Below are positions 10,121 to 19,361 of a stretch of DNA of 64,000 nucleotides, in pieces (the stretch's first letter is position 1; each line of letters opens with the position of its first letter). This DNA comes from Paenibacillus sp. FSL R10-2734 (GTDB lineage Bacteria; Bacillota; Bacilli; Paenibacillales; Paenibacillaceae), in contig NZ_CP150170.1 of assembly GCF_037963865.1 (NCBI RefSeq), positions 4,092,001 through 4,156,000 on the forward strand, written 5' to 3'. Under the pieces are notes generated by a model. That model saw only the letters and a program-made list of their open reading frames with translations. It was not told the DNA's origin and did no database searches. The position numbers and the translations under genes were made by a program.

Positions 10121-10381
10121 ATGGCTGCTACGAATAGAACGAATTACACTGTATCTGATTTGACGAAAGAAACGAATTTGTTCAATGCTTATTGGAAAAG
10201 ATCATTCGTCAATGGTAGAGCAATATATGTAGCGACGAGCGATAAAGCGCAAATTACAATTGCAAGATCCGGGAAAAATGGTTTGATCCCACGCGTACGA
10301 CTTACTTTCAAAATAGGTTCAAAGGTTGTCGTGATCGGCACGGGCGTTCACTACCCTTCTGCGAAGGTACAAATATTATAA
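10121..10381 (+). CDS. Small protein of unknown function
   Basis: This short reading frame of 86 residues starts at ATG 10121, with GGAG nine bases upstream; an earlier ATG at 10106 is open but has no ribosome binding site. The product is basic, has no signal peptide and no recognisable motif. It starts MAATNRTNYTVSD and has a possible beta-strand-rich C-terminal half (VRLTFKIGSKVVVIGTGV). It follows the AraC regulator by about 80 bases and is followed by a strong hairpin. No family was recognised, and it may not be expressed. Confidence 0.45.
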   Translation: MAATNRTNYTVSDLTKETNLFNAYWKRSFVNGRAIYVATSDKAQITIARSGKNGLIPRVRLTFKIGSKVVVIGTGVHYPSAKVQIL

Positions 10382-10418
10382 GAATTCATAGCCTTAAATG
10401 CCCATCATATCGGCAATA

Positions 10419-10461
10419 GGACCAAGTTCTTATCCTGAGAAAAAGGACAAGAACTTGGTCC
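10419..10461 (+). terminator. 17-bp hairpin after the small orphan gene
   Basis: GGACCAAGTTCTTATCC (10419-10435) pairs with GGACAAGAACTTGGTCC (10445-10461) with a single G-U pair across a 9-base loop. No U-run follows (CTTAACAAG), so it may be a weak or factor-dependent terminator or an RNA-stability structure. Confidence 0.45.
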
Positions 10462-10470
10462 CTTAACAAG

Positions 10471-10488
10471 AAAAACGCCTGACGGCGT
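10471..10488 (-). terminator. Short intrinsic terminator, minus strand
   Basis: On the minus strand ACGCC-GTCA-GGCGT is followed by TTTTTCTTG, the pattern of a rho-independent terminator. No gene on the minus strand ends here; it could stop read-through from the reductase region across the repeat block. Confidence 0.4.
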
Positions 10489-10641
10489 CCTTGGAAATAG
10501 AGTTACAAGCTGAGTACATCCGTAATTCCATACTCGTATCCATATACACCTTCGTAGGGAGGTTCCGCTTACGGACCGTATTGCACTTATTACTTAATAA
10601 CAGCCCATTTCCGGGTGATTTGGGGCGAATAACGGCGCTGA

Positions 10642-10797
10642 CTCGTTTACGTTACCGTCGGCACATTGTATTCGGTTTTTCGCATACATTTGGCTCGTTT
10701 ACGTTACCGTCGGCACATTGTATTCGGTTTATCACATACATTCGGCTCGTTTACGTTACCGGCGGCACATTGTATTCGGATTTTCGCATACATTTGT
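10642..10797. repeat. Tandem repeat, three copies of a 52-bp unit
   Basis: Units start at 10642, 10694 and 10746 (CTCGTTTACGTTACCG...), 52 bases each and nearly identical, with differences at only a few positions. The period is not a multiple of three, so it is not a protein repeat. The intergenic stretch 10490-10978 holds no credible gene; apart from this array nothing else was recognised in it. Confidence 0.85.
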
Positions 10798-10980
10798 CCG
10801 TAAGCTCGACTAAAACATGCATTTCGGAGGATATAAGGTCCGCTCTCGTTATACATCCCAAAGAGGCGTGTGCTGAGTCCGTAAGTGTTTACTTCCCATT
10901 CACTCGTGTCAACATCTGTAAATCATAAATAAGGGGTACGCTTCGCTTCCCCCAAAACATGTAAATTCTTATCTTATATA

Positions 10981-11003
10981 AAACCCGCGCTTGGCGCGGG
11001 TTC
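10981..11003 (-). terminator. Intrinsic terminator of the OYE reductase gene
   Basis: AACCCGCGC (10982-10990) pairs with GCGCGGGTT (10994-11002) over a 3-base loop. On the minus strand it is followed by TTATATAAG. It lies 20 bases after the reductase stop codon. Confidence 0.8.
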
Positions 11004-11022
11004 TTGTTTGACTATATATATG

Positions 11023-12060
11023 TTACTTACTTAAGTCTCTGAATCCAGCACCATATACACCCGGAATTTGCGTTTCTTTTCCTATTTTCGTAGCAGCCTC
11101 TAGTGCCCAATAAGGGTTTCGCAACATACCACGTCCTACGGCAACGAGATCCGCTTCTTCGTTACCAATGACGGCATTGGCCAATACCGGCTCATCTAAA
11201 CGTCCAACGGCAATGACGGGTACATTCAGTGCATTTCTAATTTCTCTTGCCAATGGTACCTGATAAGCTGCATTTGCACCTGGTTTTTCTTGTGCGACAA
11301 TCGGACCTTCACCGCCGGAGCTGACATGGAATAGGTCTACGCCAGCATCCTTGTAAGCTTTGGAAAATGCGATACTTTCTTCAATACCATAACCACCGTC
11401 GACATATTCCTTCGCGGATATGCGCATAAGGAGTGGCATTTGGTCTGGCATAACGCTTTTCACTGCTCGAATGATTTGTTGTCCGAACAACGTCAAGTCT
11501 TTACCGTATTCGTCCGTGCGTTTATTTGTAAACGGGGATTGAAATTCATGTATTAGGTAGCCATGTGCTGCGTGAAGTTCAATCGTGTCCACACCTGTCT
11601 TGATCGCTCGTTCTGCAGCTAGTTGGAACTTTTCCACCATTGCCCTAGTCTCATCTGTCGTCAAAGCACGAGGCGTTTTGGAGTTCTCGTCGAAAGGAAT
11701 AGCAGATGGCGCCACCGGTACTTCGGCATCTTCTGCTTTTCGTCCTGCATGAGCAATCTGAATTCCTACTTTGGCACCGTATTGATGGCAGGCATCAACG
11801 ATCCGCTTCAAAGGTGCGATATGGTCATCAGACCATATCCCAAGGTCGAAATCGGTAGTTCGACCATCCGGCTCCACATCGGTCATCTCAATAATGATAA
11901 GACCAGCTCCACCGATTGCGCGACTAACATAGTGATTATAATGCCAATCATTTACGATTCCATCCTTATTCTCAACAGCATATTGACACATTGGTGGCAT
12001 AACGACGCGGTTTTTTAGTTTCAGTCCTTTTAGCTTATATTGCGTAAATAAATGATCCAT
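11023..12060 (-). CDS. namA: NADPH dehydrogenase NamA (old yellow enzyme, YqjM class)
   Basis: This 345-residue FMN-dependent ene-reductase is expected to use NADPH to reduce activated C=C bonds of enals, enones, quinones and nitro-compounds in the cytoplasm. The hallmarks of the YqjM branch are present: MPPMCQY with the redox-tuning Cys25 and Tyr27, substrate-binding His163 and His166 in ELHAAHGYL, and QIAHAGRKA for FMN contacts. Length matches B. subtilis NamA (338). The ATG is preceded by AAGGGAG. It lies downstream of a LysR gene on the same strand but has its own promoter and terminator, so it is probably controlled by that LysR protein. Confidence 0.93.
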   Translation of the reverse strand: MDHLFTQYKLKGLKLKNRVVMPPMCQYAVENKDGIVNDWHYNHYVSRAIGGAGLIIIEMTDVEPDGRTTDFDLGIWSDDHIAPLKRIVDACHQYGAKVGIQIAHAGRKAEDAEVPVAPSAIPFDENSKTPRALTTDETRAMVEKFQLAAERAIKTGVDTIELHAAHGYLIHEFQSPFTNKRTDEYGKDLTLFGQQIIRAVKSVMPDQMPLLMRISAKEYVDGGYGIEESIAFSKAYKDAGVDLFHVSSGGEGPIVAQEKPGANAAYQVPLAREIRNALNVPVIAVGRLDEPVLANAVIGNEEADLVAVGRGMLRNPYWALEAATKIGKETQIPGVYGAGFRDLSK

Positions 12061-12123
12061 TTTGCACTACTCCCTTATGTTTGGATTTAAATTGAAAAGT
12101 ACGTTATATTTCTTATAAGTCGA

Positions 12124-12153
12124 AGTATATCGCACGATTATTCATTAATCCAA
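12124..12153 (-). promoter_or_regulatory. Likely sigma-A promoter of namA
   Basis: Minus strand: -35 TTGGAT (12153-12148), an 18-base spacer, then -10 TATACT (12129-12124). It lies about 65 bases before the namA start in a very AT-rich intergenic stretch, downstream of the LysR gene. Confidence 0.5.
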
Positions 12154-12218
12154 TTATAAAATAGAGCAATATGTATAAAAATATTTATAGAAAAACAAAG
12201 GATGAACGGCGAATCGTT

Positions 12219-13094
12219 TCATCTGTTTTGTTCAATAATCGTTTCGATGAATTCGTTAAGTTCAAGCGAATGTTTATTTTTTGATTTGTACCCGAGTAGC
12301 AAGTCGTTAGGAATCTTCATTTCCTCAAAGACCATTTTCCATTTTTGCTCACTTTGCGTACATTGATCCAAAATATAGGTCGGTAGCAAGCTAAACCCTG
12401 CTCCTTCTTCGATCGCTCGTAATATTAAATGCAAGCTTGGGATAACATGTACTGGCTTCATTTGCGGTCGTTTCTTGAAATATTCTCGCCAATACCTACG
12501 AATAATCGGAAGCTCGAGACCGTAGCTTAACCAACGTTGCTCAGACAACCACTGCTCCCTTTCCTTCAGATCAGAAGTATTCGGAACCTCTGTCCCCGCT
12601 GGTGCAATGACTACAAAGTTTTCCTCCATAAATCGTACATATTCAATGCCAGGGGTAGCGATTTTTTTGGAAGTCATAATGATATCCACCCGATCATCTT
12701 GCAGAATCTCCAACAATTGCTCTGCTGTTCCTAAATAAGTGATTGTGCTCAAATCGGGACGCGTTAGTTGTTTCAAGATTTTCTCGACAAACATCGCTGG
12801 AGACGCTCCGATTTTCATTACTTTTAGGGTTGGAGACGGGGATTTCAAACTCATTGTCGCCTCCTCTAAAGACTCGATGAGCGGTGCTAATTGTGAATAC
12901 AACTGTTTACCGCGTTCGGTTGGGATCATCTTTCGAGAGGCGCGTGTAAACAACAGTTCCCCAACTTCCGCCTCAAGGGAAGCAAGATGTTGACTCATCG
13001 CAGGTTGGGTCATAATTCGGGATTTCGCGGCTTCGGATACGGAATTGTGTTTATATATTTCGGTAAAACTTCTATACCATTCGAAATCGACCAT
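12219..13094 (-). CDS. LysR-family transcriptional regulator
   Basis: The protein has 291 residues from the ATG at 13094, which has GAGGG upstream; a longer frame from 13142 lacks a ribosome binding site. An N-terminal winged helix-turn-helix (about 1-60, SVSEAAKSRIMTQPAMSQHLASLE, then LFTRASRKMIPTERG) is followed by a LysR substrate-binding domain (about 90-285). It lies 158 bases upstream of namA on the same strand. Control of namA in response to an electrophile or redox signal is inferred from this pairing. Confidence 0.9.
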   Translation of the reverse strand: MVDFEWYRSFTEIYKHNSVSEAAKSRIMTQPAMSQHLASLEAEVGELLFTRASRKMIPTERGKQLYSQLAPLIESLEEATMSLKSPSPTLKVMKIGASPAMFVEKILKQLTRPDLSTITYLGTAEQLLEILQDDRVDIIMTSKKIATPGIEYVRFMEENFVVIAPAGTEVPNTSDLKEREQWLSEQRWLSYGLELPIIRRYWREYFKKRPQMKPVHVIPSLHLILRAIEEGAGFSLLPTYILDQCTQSEQKWKMVFEEMKIPNDLLLGYKSKNKHSLELNEFIETIIEQNR

Positions 13095-13351
13095 AGGATG
13101 CCCTCTTTTCGGAAGTATTACAGGATAGACTATGCTTATCATTTAAACACTTCATCCCAAAAGATAGCAAGTTCTTCGCTTTTACTCAATTACTTTTACT
13201 CGCCCATGCATGAGATCAAAGCTTTTAAAACGATAACCGATGCAGACAAATGGAACGTTCGCCGCAGCAGATAACAGATAGGCATGCTACAGATACAACT
13301 GTACCACTAACCGTTTCAAGGGCACTCATGATCTGTATCTCCATGTTGACA

Positions 13352-13505
13352 AGCGATTGCAATTCTTTACCCTGAGGCTTTTGTTCTGCTGAACCGTTAT
13401 GTCTATCAGAATTTCCGGGAGGATATCAAGCTGGAATTGCTCGCAGAACGTTTCTATTTGAGCTCCCCATATCAGCTCTTCTATATATCAGGAGCCTATG
13501 AATAA
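13352..13505 (+). pseudogene. Remnant of an AraC/YesN-type DNA-binding domain
   Basis: One frame reads LNRYVYQNFREDIKLELLAE then RFYLSSPYQLFYISGAYE and stops at 13505. The first part matches the start of AraC/YesN helix-turn-helix domains (helix, then 'L..LAE.FYLSSPYLS.LF'), after which it degenerates. There is no start codon or upstream domain; the 230 bases before it hold nothing recognisable. It is a fragment of a lost regulator gene. Confidence 0.6.
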
Positions 13506-14381
13506 TTATTGAGGTTGAAAATCTGAGAACCCTGAGATTAGTACCCTCAACCCCTTGCTGACGTTATCGACCTTCCATACACCATTCGTAAATACGAGAG
13601 TGATCATACGATCCTCAGCATATTGATCTTCTCCTGTTAGTCCATTTGCCAATATAACCGATTGCGAAAGCGTGGCTGAAGTCTTGCTAATGTATACTGG
13701 TGACGAGGCAGGCCCTTCATAGGTACTAGCTGTATTCAAGCCTTTATTTTGAACGATAGACTTAATTAATTTATCCGTAAAGTACGGTTTGAAGTAGGAA
13801 CTAATATTTTTAATTGAAGTGACATCGACTGCTTGATTTAATTTATCGGAAAGTAGTTTTAACTGTGAATCCATAATTTTCTGCTGGTCAGAGATTTGAA
13901 TAGATGGTTGCTCCATGTTGACAACGAGTCCCTTACCGCCCAATGTCATTGTCGCCTGCTTAGATTGTTGGTTCCATAAGACATTCGCACCTAACGATTG
14001 ACCGACAAAGCGTAGCGGAACATAGGTTGTTCCTTTAATGACCTGCGTGGCAGTATCCAAATCAATATATTCCCGGCGCGGGATATCTGGGTTATCTGTA
14101 GTCGGCGGTGATTCAATAATTGCACGTTTGAAATTTGCGGCAAGCCAGATGGTCGAATCGCCATTTTTAATCTTTACTTCTTTCTCCGCTTGAAACCATT
14201 CCACACTCGCGCCTAAATTTTCTGAAACAGCTCGTATCGGAATGAGAACTCGACCGTTGTTAATTTGGCCGTTGTTTATAATCGTAGGTTTGTATGTATC
14301 CGCCGCAAAGCTAGGCACCGTTATTACTGGAAGCACAAGTAAAGATGAGGCAAATAAGGAAATCGTCAATTTTTTCATCAT
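13506..14381 (-). CDS. Secreted copper-amine-oxidase N-terminal (stalk) domain protein
   Basis: The protein has 291 residues from ATG 14381, which is 7 bases after GGGAGG (14389-14394). A signal peptide (MMKKLTISLFASSLLVLP... SFAA) is followed by a copper amine oxidase N-like domain at about residues 35-150. Two stalk-type repeats are visible: LIPIRAVSENLGASVEW and YVPLRFVGQSLGANVLW, each followed by a short beta segment. The C-terminal half has no recognised domain. These domains are non-catalytic wall or surface modules common in Paenibacillus. It is monocistronic. Confidence 0.85.
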   Translation of the reverse strand: MMKKLTISLFASSLLVLPVITVPSFAADTYKPTIINNGQINNGRVLIPIRAVSENLGASVEWFQAEKEVKIKNGDSTIWLAANFKRAIIESPPTTDNPDIPRREYIDLDTATQVIKGTTYVPLRFVGQSLGANVLWNQQSKQATMTLGGKGLVVNMEQPSIQISDQQKIMDSQLKLLSDKLNQAVDVTSIKNISSYFKPYFTDKLIKSIVQNKGLNTASTYEGPASSPVYISKTSATLSQSVILANGLTGEDQYAEDRMITLVFTNGVWKVDNVSKGLRVLISGFSDFQPQ

Positions 14382-14488
14382 AATAAAACCTCCCATAATA
14401 GATTCTTCTTAATATTAGACGTTTTTCTCCCTTATTCTGTTTAATTTATTTTAATACCCAAATTCTTATAGGATAATCCAATATTATT

Positions 14489-14580
14489 AGACTGTCGAGT
14501 CGGCGTTCGAGAATAACTCCGCGGTATCCTTGATATACTTCTCCAGGTTATGGAGGACGAAATCTATTCGATGATAAAAT
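14489..14580 (-). other. Short coding-like remnant between stalk gene and cyd terminator
   Basis: A minus-strand frame ends FVLHNLEKYIKDTAELF-SNADSTV and a stop, but has no start or upstream sequence. It looks like the 3' end of a lost helical protein; no family was recognised. The rest of 14382-14590 is AT-rich with nothing seen. Confidence 0.25.
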
Positions 14581-14587
14581 TAGAATA

Positions 14588-14619
14588 ACAAAAAAAAGCT
14601 GATCTTCAACAAGATCAAC
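14588..14619 (-). terminator. Intrinsic terminator of the cyd operon
   Basis: On the minus strand GTTGATCTT-GTTG-AAGATCAGC (14619-14598) is followed by TTTTTTTTG. It lies about 105 bases after the cydC stop codon and closes the cydABCD transcript. Confidence 0.8.
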
Positions 14620-14723
14620 CTTTAGTTTTATATCGTATCCGTTTTTTCGAATCAATCTGCATAAGCCATCGGCATCTCAGAAGTGACATTTGCTTGCAAT
14701 GAGTTGATGTATTAAGCCTATAT

Positions 14724-16451
14724 TTACACTCCAACTTCTCCGATCATTTGCTGTTCGATTTTTTTCATCTCATAAAAATAGCCTTTTTGCCCCATCAGCT
14801 CCGAATAGGAACCCGTTTCGACTACCTTGCCTTGGTCCATGACCACAATCTGGTCCATTTCTTCCAATCCGGTAAGCCGATGACAAATCAGTAGAAGCGT
14901 ATCATTAGCCGCCTGTGCGTAAAGATGCTTCAAAACGTGATGCTCTGTCACATAATCGAGCGATGAAGTTGGTTCGTCCAGAAGCCATAACCGTCCTTTG
15001 CGGAGCATCGCTCGCGCCAGAGCCAACCGCTGCTTCTCGCCGTCTGACAGATTCTCCCCTTTTTCATACACCATATCGGACAACGATGTATCGGGCAGCT
15101 GCATTTTAGTCAGCACATCCGACAATTGTTCGTCAGTATGTTCTTCTCCATTCAGCAGCAGATTGTCCCGGATCGTTCCTCGGAAGAAATGGCTTTGCTG
15201 AAACACCACATTAGCCGATTGCCAAATGCTCGTCTCATCCAGTTCCTTCACCGAAATGTCGTTTAGTCGTATATCGCCAGCCGTTGGTGTCCGCAGCTTG
15301 AGCAGCAATTCGATAATCGTTGATTTTCCGGACCCACTCGGCCCGACAATCGCCGTTTTGGAACCAGATAAAATGTGCAGGGACATATCCCTGAGGGCCG
15401 GTCTCCACTCCCCTTCATATTGAAACGTAACATCGGATAGTTCTATCGTAACAGCATGATCAACAGACAATGCGCCGACTGGCTGCGAAGACTGTTCATC
15501 TATGTTCTGTACCGTTTCCGTCAGTCGTTTGGCTGCGTGCTCGCTATCCTCTTTATACGCGGGTAATGTGGCCATAGCCGTCGCTTCTTCGAATACGGTT
15601 TGTGAGGCCATGACTAACATGGCAAGAAATACGCCGGCAAGCGCCCCTTCCATAATTAAATAAGCGCCAAGCGTCAGCACCCCCCAGGAAATGAGAAATG
15701 TAACAAAAGTGTGCATTGATTGCCCGCGCAGCAAGTGCCCGGCTGCTCGTTGCTGCTCAGCTGCCAATACAGCGGAAGCATGCTGAAGCTGCTCCTCCCG
15801 CTGTGCCAATTGCCCGTAAACTTTCAAATCCCGGAAACCGTACAACACTTCGGTGACTTCCGTGGACAGCTGCGCCCTCTGCTCACGAACGCGTCCATGT
15901 ATTCTCCGCTGCCCGAGCAAAACAATTCCCGGTACAACGAATGCTGTTATCAGCATACCTACCACAAACAGAACGGCAATCCAGATCGAAAAGGCAGAAG
16001 TAAACAACACCGTAGCCAAAAACACCATGACGACCATGATCGGGGGATAAGCAACTCGCAAAAAATAATTTTGCAAACTTTCCACATCCCCAACGATCCG
16101 CGCAAGCAGATCCCCGCTTCGATTTTTGTTCAATATACCAGGCGTTAAAGGAATAAGCTTGGCAAAAAAGGATGTACGTAAACGGCTCAGCATAGAGAAC
16201 GTCGCCCTGTGAGAATACAAACGTTCTCCATAACGACTCACCGCCCGAAGCAGACCAAGCAGTTTGACCATAGAGGTGAGTACAATTAACGTATATAGCG
16301 GTGGCGCAAATACCGTTTGCGAAATTAGATACCCGCTCGCAGAAAAAAGTGCCACACCCGCTATGCCGGCGATAAATCCACCCAAAATGGAGAGGATGAT
16401 ATCCTTGCGCTCCTGAATCATCGCTTTTGACAGAACAGCCAGCTCATTCAA
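14724..16451 (-). CDS. cydC: Thiol reductant ABC exporter subunit CydC
   Basis: This 575-residue half-transporter has a six-helix membrane domain (about 15-310) and an ATPase domain (about 330-560). Walker A is GPSGSGKST and Walker B is LWLLDEPTSSLD. With CydD it forms the heterodimer that exports cysteine or glutathione, needed to assemble cytochrome bd. The ABC signature reads LSDGE rather than the canonical LSGGQ/E, so one of the two composite ATP sites may be degenerate, as in many heterodimeric exporters. It overlaps cydD by four bases (ATGA), showing translational coupling. Confidence 0.93.
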   Translation of the reverse strand: MNELAVLSKAMIQERKDIILSILGGFIAGIAGVALFSASGYLISQTVFAPPLYTLIVLTSMVKLLGLLRAVSRYGERLYSHRATFSMLSRLRTSFFAKLIPLTPGILNKNRSGDLLARIVGDVESLQNYFLRVAYPPIMVVMVFLATVLFTSAFSIWIAVLFVVGMLITAFVVPGIVLLGQRRIHGRVREQRAQLSTEVTEVLYGFRDLKVYGQLAQREEQLQHASAVLAAEQQRAAGHLLRGQSMHTFVTFLISWGVLTLGAYLIMEGALAGVFLAMLVMASQTVFEEATAMATLPAYKEDSEHAAKRLTETVQNIDEQSSQPVGALSVDHAVTIELSDVTFQYEGEWRPALRDMSLHILSGSKTAIVGPSGSGKSTIIELLLKLRTPTAGDIRLNDISVKELDETSIWQSANVVFQQSHFFRGTIRDNLLLNGEEHTDEQLSDVLTKMQLPDTSLSDMVYEKGENLSDGEKQRLALARAMLRKGRLWLLDEPTSSLDYVTEHHVLKHLYAQAANDTLLLICHRLTGLEEMDQIVVMDQGKVVETGSYSELMGQKGYFYEMKKIEQQMIGEVGV

Positions 16452-18280
16452 GATGATACCCCCCCTTTCCGCTCTACATCAACCATCTCGGCATACTGAG
16501 GCAGGCGCTCCAGAAGCTCGTCATGTCGTCCGGAGTCCACCAACACTCCATTCTCCATATATAAAATCTTATCGGCTTGTTGAATCGTATATAATCGGTG
16601 AGCCACCGTTATCATCGTAGCCTTTTTTGCCAGTTTGGCAATGGAGCGTTGCAGTACCCGCTCGGTGTGCAAATCCAGTCCAACTGTGGGTTCATCAAAC
16701 AAAATGATGGCAGGACGCTTCAAAAAAGCGCGTGCCAAGGCCAGCCGTTGCTTTTCCCCACCAGACAGTCCCCTGCCTCCTTCACCAACAAAGGTATCAA
16801 ATCCATGCTCCAATTGAGCTGTAAGTGCAGTGAGTCCGGCTTCCTCCCCCGCCCGTTCAATTTCTGTCCTGGTGACACTCCCACGAGCACCAATCGCAAT
16901 ATTTTCAGAAAATGTGCCTGCAAAAATATACGGATGCTGTGTAATGTAGCTAACATGTTCGAACCATGCAGTCTCAGCGTATTGCGAGAGTGGGCTTTCA
17001 TTCACCAGAACCGTTCCCGATGCTGGTTTCAGCAAACCTGCAATGAGATGGAGTAAAGTCGTTTTGCCGGAACCACTTTTGCCTACAATTGCAATGTGTT
17101 CTCCCGGATTAAACTGGATCCGACCCGTCTTAAGCTCGAATAAATCTGGAGCATACTGAAACCGAAGATGGTCAATTACGATGGATGGCGGCAATGAAAG
17201 CTCTCCGGAATAGGTATGTTCCAATTTGCTTATCCTGTCGACTCTATCCATATTGTCGATCTCGTCGATTCCATCGGATGTTAATGCTCCTTCATTGCCA
17301 TTTGCGTCCTTGCTCTCCCCTGCCGTTTCCTCAAGCATCTGTTCCACCTTACGAACCGCCCCCATACTTGTGCGGCCACTGTGAAAGGCCGTTCCCGTAT
17401 TCTTTAACAGGTTGTAAAACTCGGGAACGAGCAACAAAACGAGAAATGCGGTATGGAATGTCATAGATTTGAAAACGAGCAACTGGATGGCCAATTCGAG
17501 AGCGACGATGCCAATGCTTAGCATCACGATCGATTCCAGCATGAAGGTATTCGTAAACGCAATCTTCAAAATGCCCATCGTGGCATCACGGTAACTCAGG
17601 CTACTACGTTCAATCTTCTCTTGCTGACGGTGAGCCCGTCCAAATATTTTCAAAGTCACCAGCCCTTGAAGAGAATCCAGAAACGTACCTGAAAACTCGG
17701 CCAGTTGCGCATATTTTTCTTCGGATTTGTTCTTCGTTTTCAGCCCTACCAAAATCATGAACAGTGGGATGAAAGGAGCTGTAAACAATAGAATGAAACC
17801 TGTGTTGGCATGTTGGGTAAATGTAACGACCAAAATCAGAATTGGGATGATAGCAGCTTCCATCATACGCGGCATATACTGACTGAAATAACTATCAGCC
17901 TCATCCACAGCATCCAGAGCAATACTGACCTTCCCCCCTGTCTGTCCACGAAGGGTTGAAGGCATGGAAGCATGGGTCAATTTTTGCAGCACGGCTGCGC
18001 GCATATTTGTCTTGGCAGTGGCAGCCATATGCAAGCCAACTTTACCGTTTCCATACGATAACAGTGTGCGTACAGCCATAACAGCCAAAAGAATGCCGAG
18101 CAATATGATAACCGATGAAAATGAAGCTCTCTCCACAAAAACTCGTTGGACTGCTTCAGCAAGCAGCCCAGCCTGACTCACAATAGCTGTACCAAGCGCG
18201 AGCGAAATGAGCGCGAGGAGGGCCATATTTTTCCTTTGTGAAGACATTTGCTGAGAAATCAGACTGGATCTCCTATTCAC
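16448..18280 (-). CDS. cydD: Thiol reductant ABC exporter subunit CydD
   Basis: This 610-residue partner of CydC has a membrane domain at about 20-320 and an ATPase domain at about 370-595. Walker A is GKSGSGKTT, the signature is the normal LSGGE, and Walker B is IILFDEPTVGLD. A GTG start stands 8 bases after AAGGAGG. A low-complexity acidic linker (GIDEIDNMDRVDRISKLE) joins the two domains. It follows cydB by 67 bases and overlaps cydC. Confidence 0.93.
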   Translation of the reverse strand: MNRRSSLISQQMSSQRKNMALLALISLALGTAIVSQAGLLAEAVQRVFVERASFSSVIILLGILLAVMAVRTLLSYGNGKVGLHMAATAKTNMRAAVLQKLTHASMPSTLRGQTGGKVSIALDAVDEADSYFSQYMPRMMEAAIIPILILVVTFTQHANTGFILLFTAPFIPLFMILVGLKTKNKSEEKYAQLAEFSGTFLDSLQGLVTLKIFGRAHRQQEKIERSSLSYRDATMGILKIAFTNTFMLESIVMLSIGIVALELAIQLLVFKSMTFHTAFLVLLLVPEFYNLLKNTGTAFHSGRTSMGAVRKVEQMLEETAGESKDANGNEGALTSDGIDEIDNMDRVDRISKLEHTYSGELSLPPSIVIDHLRFQYAPDLFELKTGRIQFNPGEHIAIVGKSGSGKTTLLHLIAGLLKPASGTVLVNESPLSQYAETAWFEHVSYITQHPYIFAGTFSENIAIGARGSVTRTEIERAGEEAGLTALTAQLEHGFDTFVGEGGRGLSGGEKQRLALARAFLKRPAIILFDEPTVGLDLHTERVLQRSIAKLAKKATMITVAHRLYTIQQADKILYMENGVLVDSGRHDELLERLPQYAEMVDVERKGGVSS

Positions 18281-18347
18281 AGATCACACCTCCTTTATCT
18301 ATAGGCTTGTAGAGAAACCTCAAACATGGCGTAATGGATCAATCAGA

Positions 18348-19361
18348 TTATTTTTTCCCTTTTACATAATCCGCATCAAACAGGAAGAGTTTGAAGACCA
18401 GAATAAGGGATGGGATCAACAGGCATAGACCGCCGATAAACACAACAACTAACGCTAAGCCCATTGCTGGTGAAGTTGCACTGCTCTGAATCGTGATATA
18501 CGGATCAAGAATATAAGGGTATTGCCCAATCCCATAAGCGAAAAAGGCAGTGAAAAACTGTAACATGATGCATATGAAAGCTAATCCGTAACGGCGTCCG
18601 TTATATAACAGCCACATCGCGATCATGAAGAAAGCAACGGAAAGTGCCAGCAACCACCATAAATCCATCATATTTTGAAAATGTCGCTCATTGTGCTGAC
18701 CCAAATAGATAAATGCTGTCAGTGCGAGAATTATCGTCGGTGTGCTCCAAAACAGGGCATAGTTCCGCATCAGCTTCAACGCGGAATGATCCTCTGCCCG
18801 AGAAGCATAAAATGTCAGAAATGAGCCGCTAATGAACAAAACGGACACGATTGCCAGTCCAACGATGCTCCACGATAACGGATTGGTAAACAGCGCCCAG
18901 TAATCCAGAGAAACCGTCTCACCCTGCTTCAAGATAAAGCCGCCTTCAGACAAAGTTAGCGCCACTGACAACGAAGCTGGAATAAGCAAACCTGTAGCTC
19001 CGTACAAAAAAAGATATACTATGTTTTTCTTGGAACCGTAATTTTCAAAAGCATAGAACGAACCGCGAATCGCAAGAAGAACAACTGCAATGCTTCCCGG
19101 AACAAGTAGCGCGGAGCCATAATAATAGGCTGTGTCTGGAAAAAATCCGACGATGCCAATGTAGAAAAAGATAAAAAATACATTTGTGATCTCCCAAACG
19201 GGTGATAAATAACGGGAAATCAGACGATTAATCAAATGATCCTGCTTCGTCAAACGTGCATAAAAAGCGAAGAATCCCGCTCCGAAATCAATGGAAGCTA
19301 TAATTAAATAGCCGTACAAGAACAGCCAGAGCACCGAGATGCCAATCAATTCGTAACTCAT
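18348..19361 (-). CDS. cydB: Cytochrome bd oxidase subunit II (CydB/YthB-like)
   Basis: This 337-residue membrane protein has about eight hydrophobic segments and is the second core subunit of the quinol oxidase that reduces O2 to water. The ATG at 19361 overlaps the cydA stop codon (TGATG); a GTG one codon earlier is also possible. Conserved early motifs include YLIIASIDFGAGFFAF and SPVWEITNVFFIFF. Together with the short CydA it resembles the YthAB branch of B. subtilis bd oxidases. Confidence 0.92.
   Translation of the reverse strand: MSYELIGISVLWLFLYGYLIIASIDFGAGFFAFYARLTKQDHLINRLISRYLSPVWEITNVFFIFFYIGIVGFFPDTAYYYGSALLVPGSIAVVLLAIRGSFYAFENYGSKKNIVYLFLYGATGLLIPASLSVALTLSEGGFILKQGETVSLDYWALFTNPLSWSIVGLAIVSVLFISGSFLTFYASRAEDHSALKLMRNYALFWSTPTIILALTAFIYLGQHNERHFQNMMDLWWLLALSVAFFMIAMWLLYNGRRYGLAFICIMLQFFTAFFAYGIGQYPYILDPYITIQSSATSPAMGLALVVVFIGGLCLLIPSLILVFKLFLFDADYVKGKK

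Noticed and set aside
10642..10797. Possible CRISPR array
   Set aside because: Units follow each other directly without unique spacers, and no cas gene is near.
10491..10928. 145-residue plus-strand reading frame over the tandem repeat
   Set aside because: The 52-bp period is not a multiple of three, so the three units are read in different frames; no ribosome binding site and no protein-like pattern.
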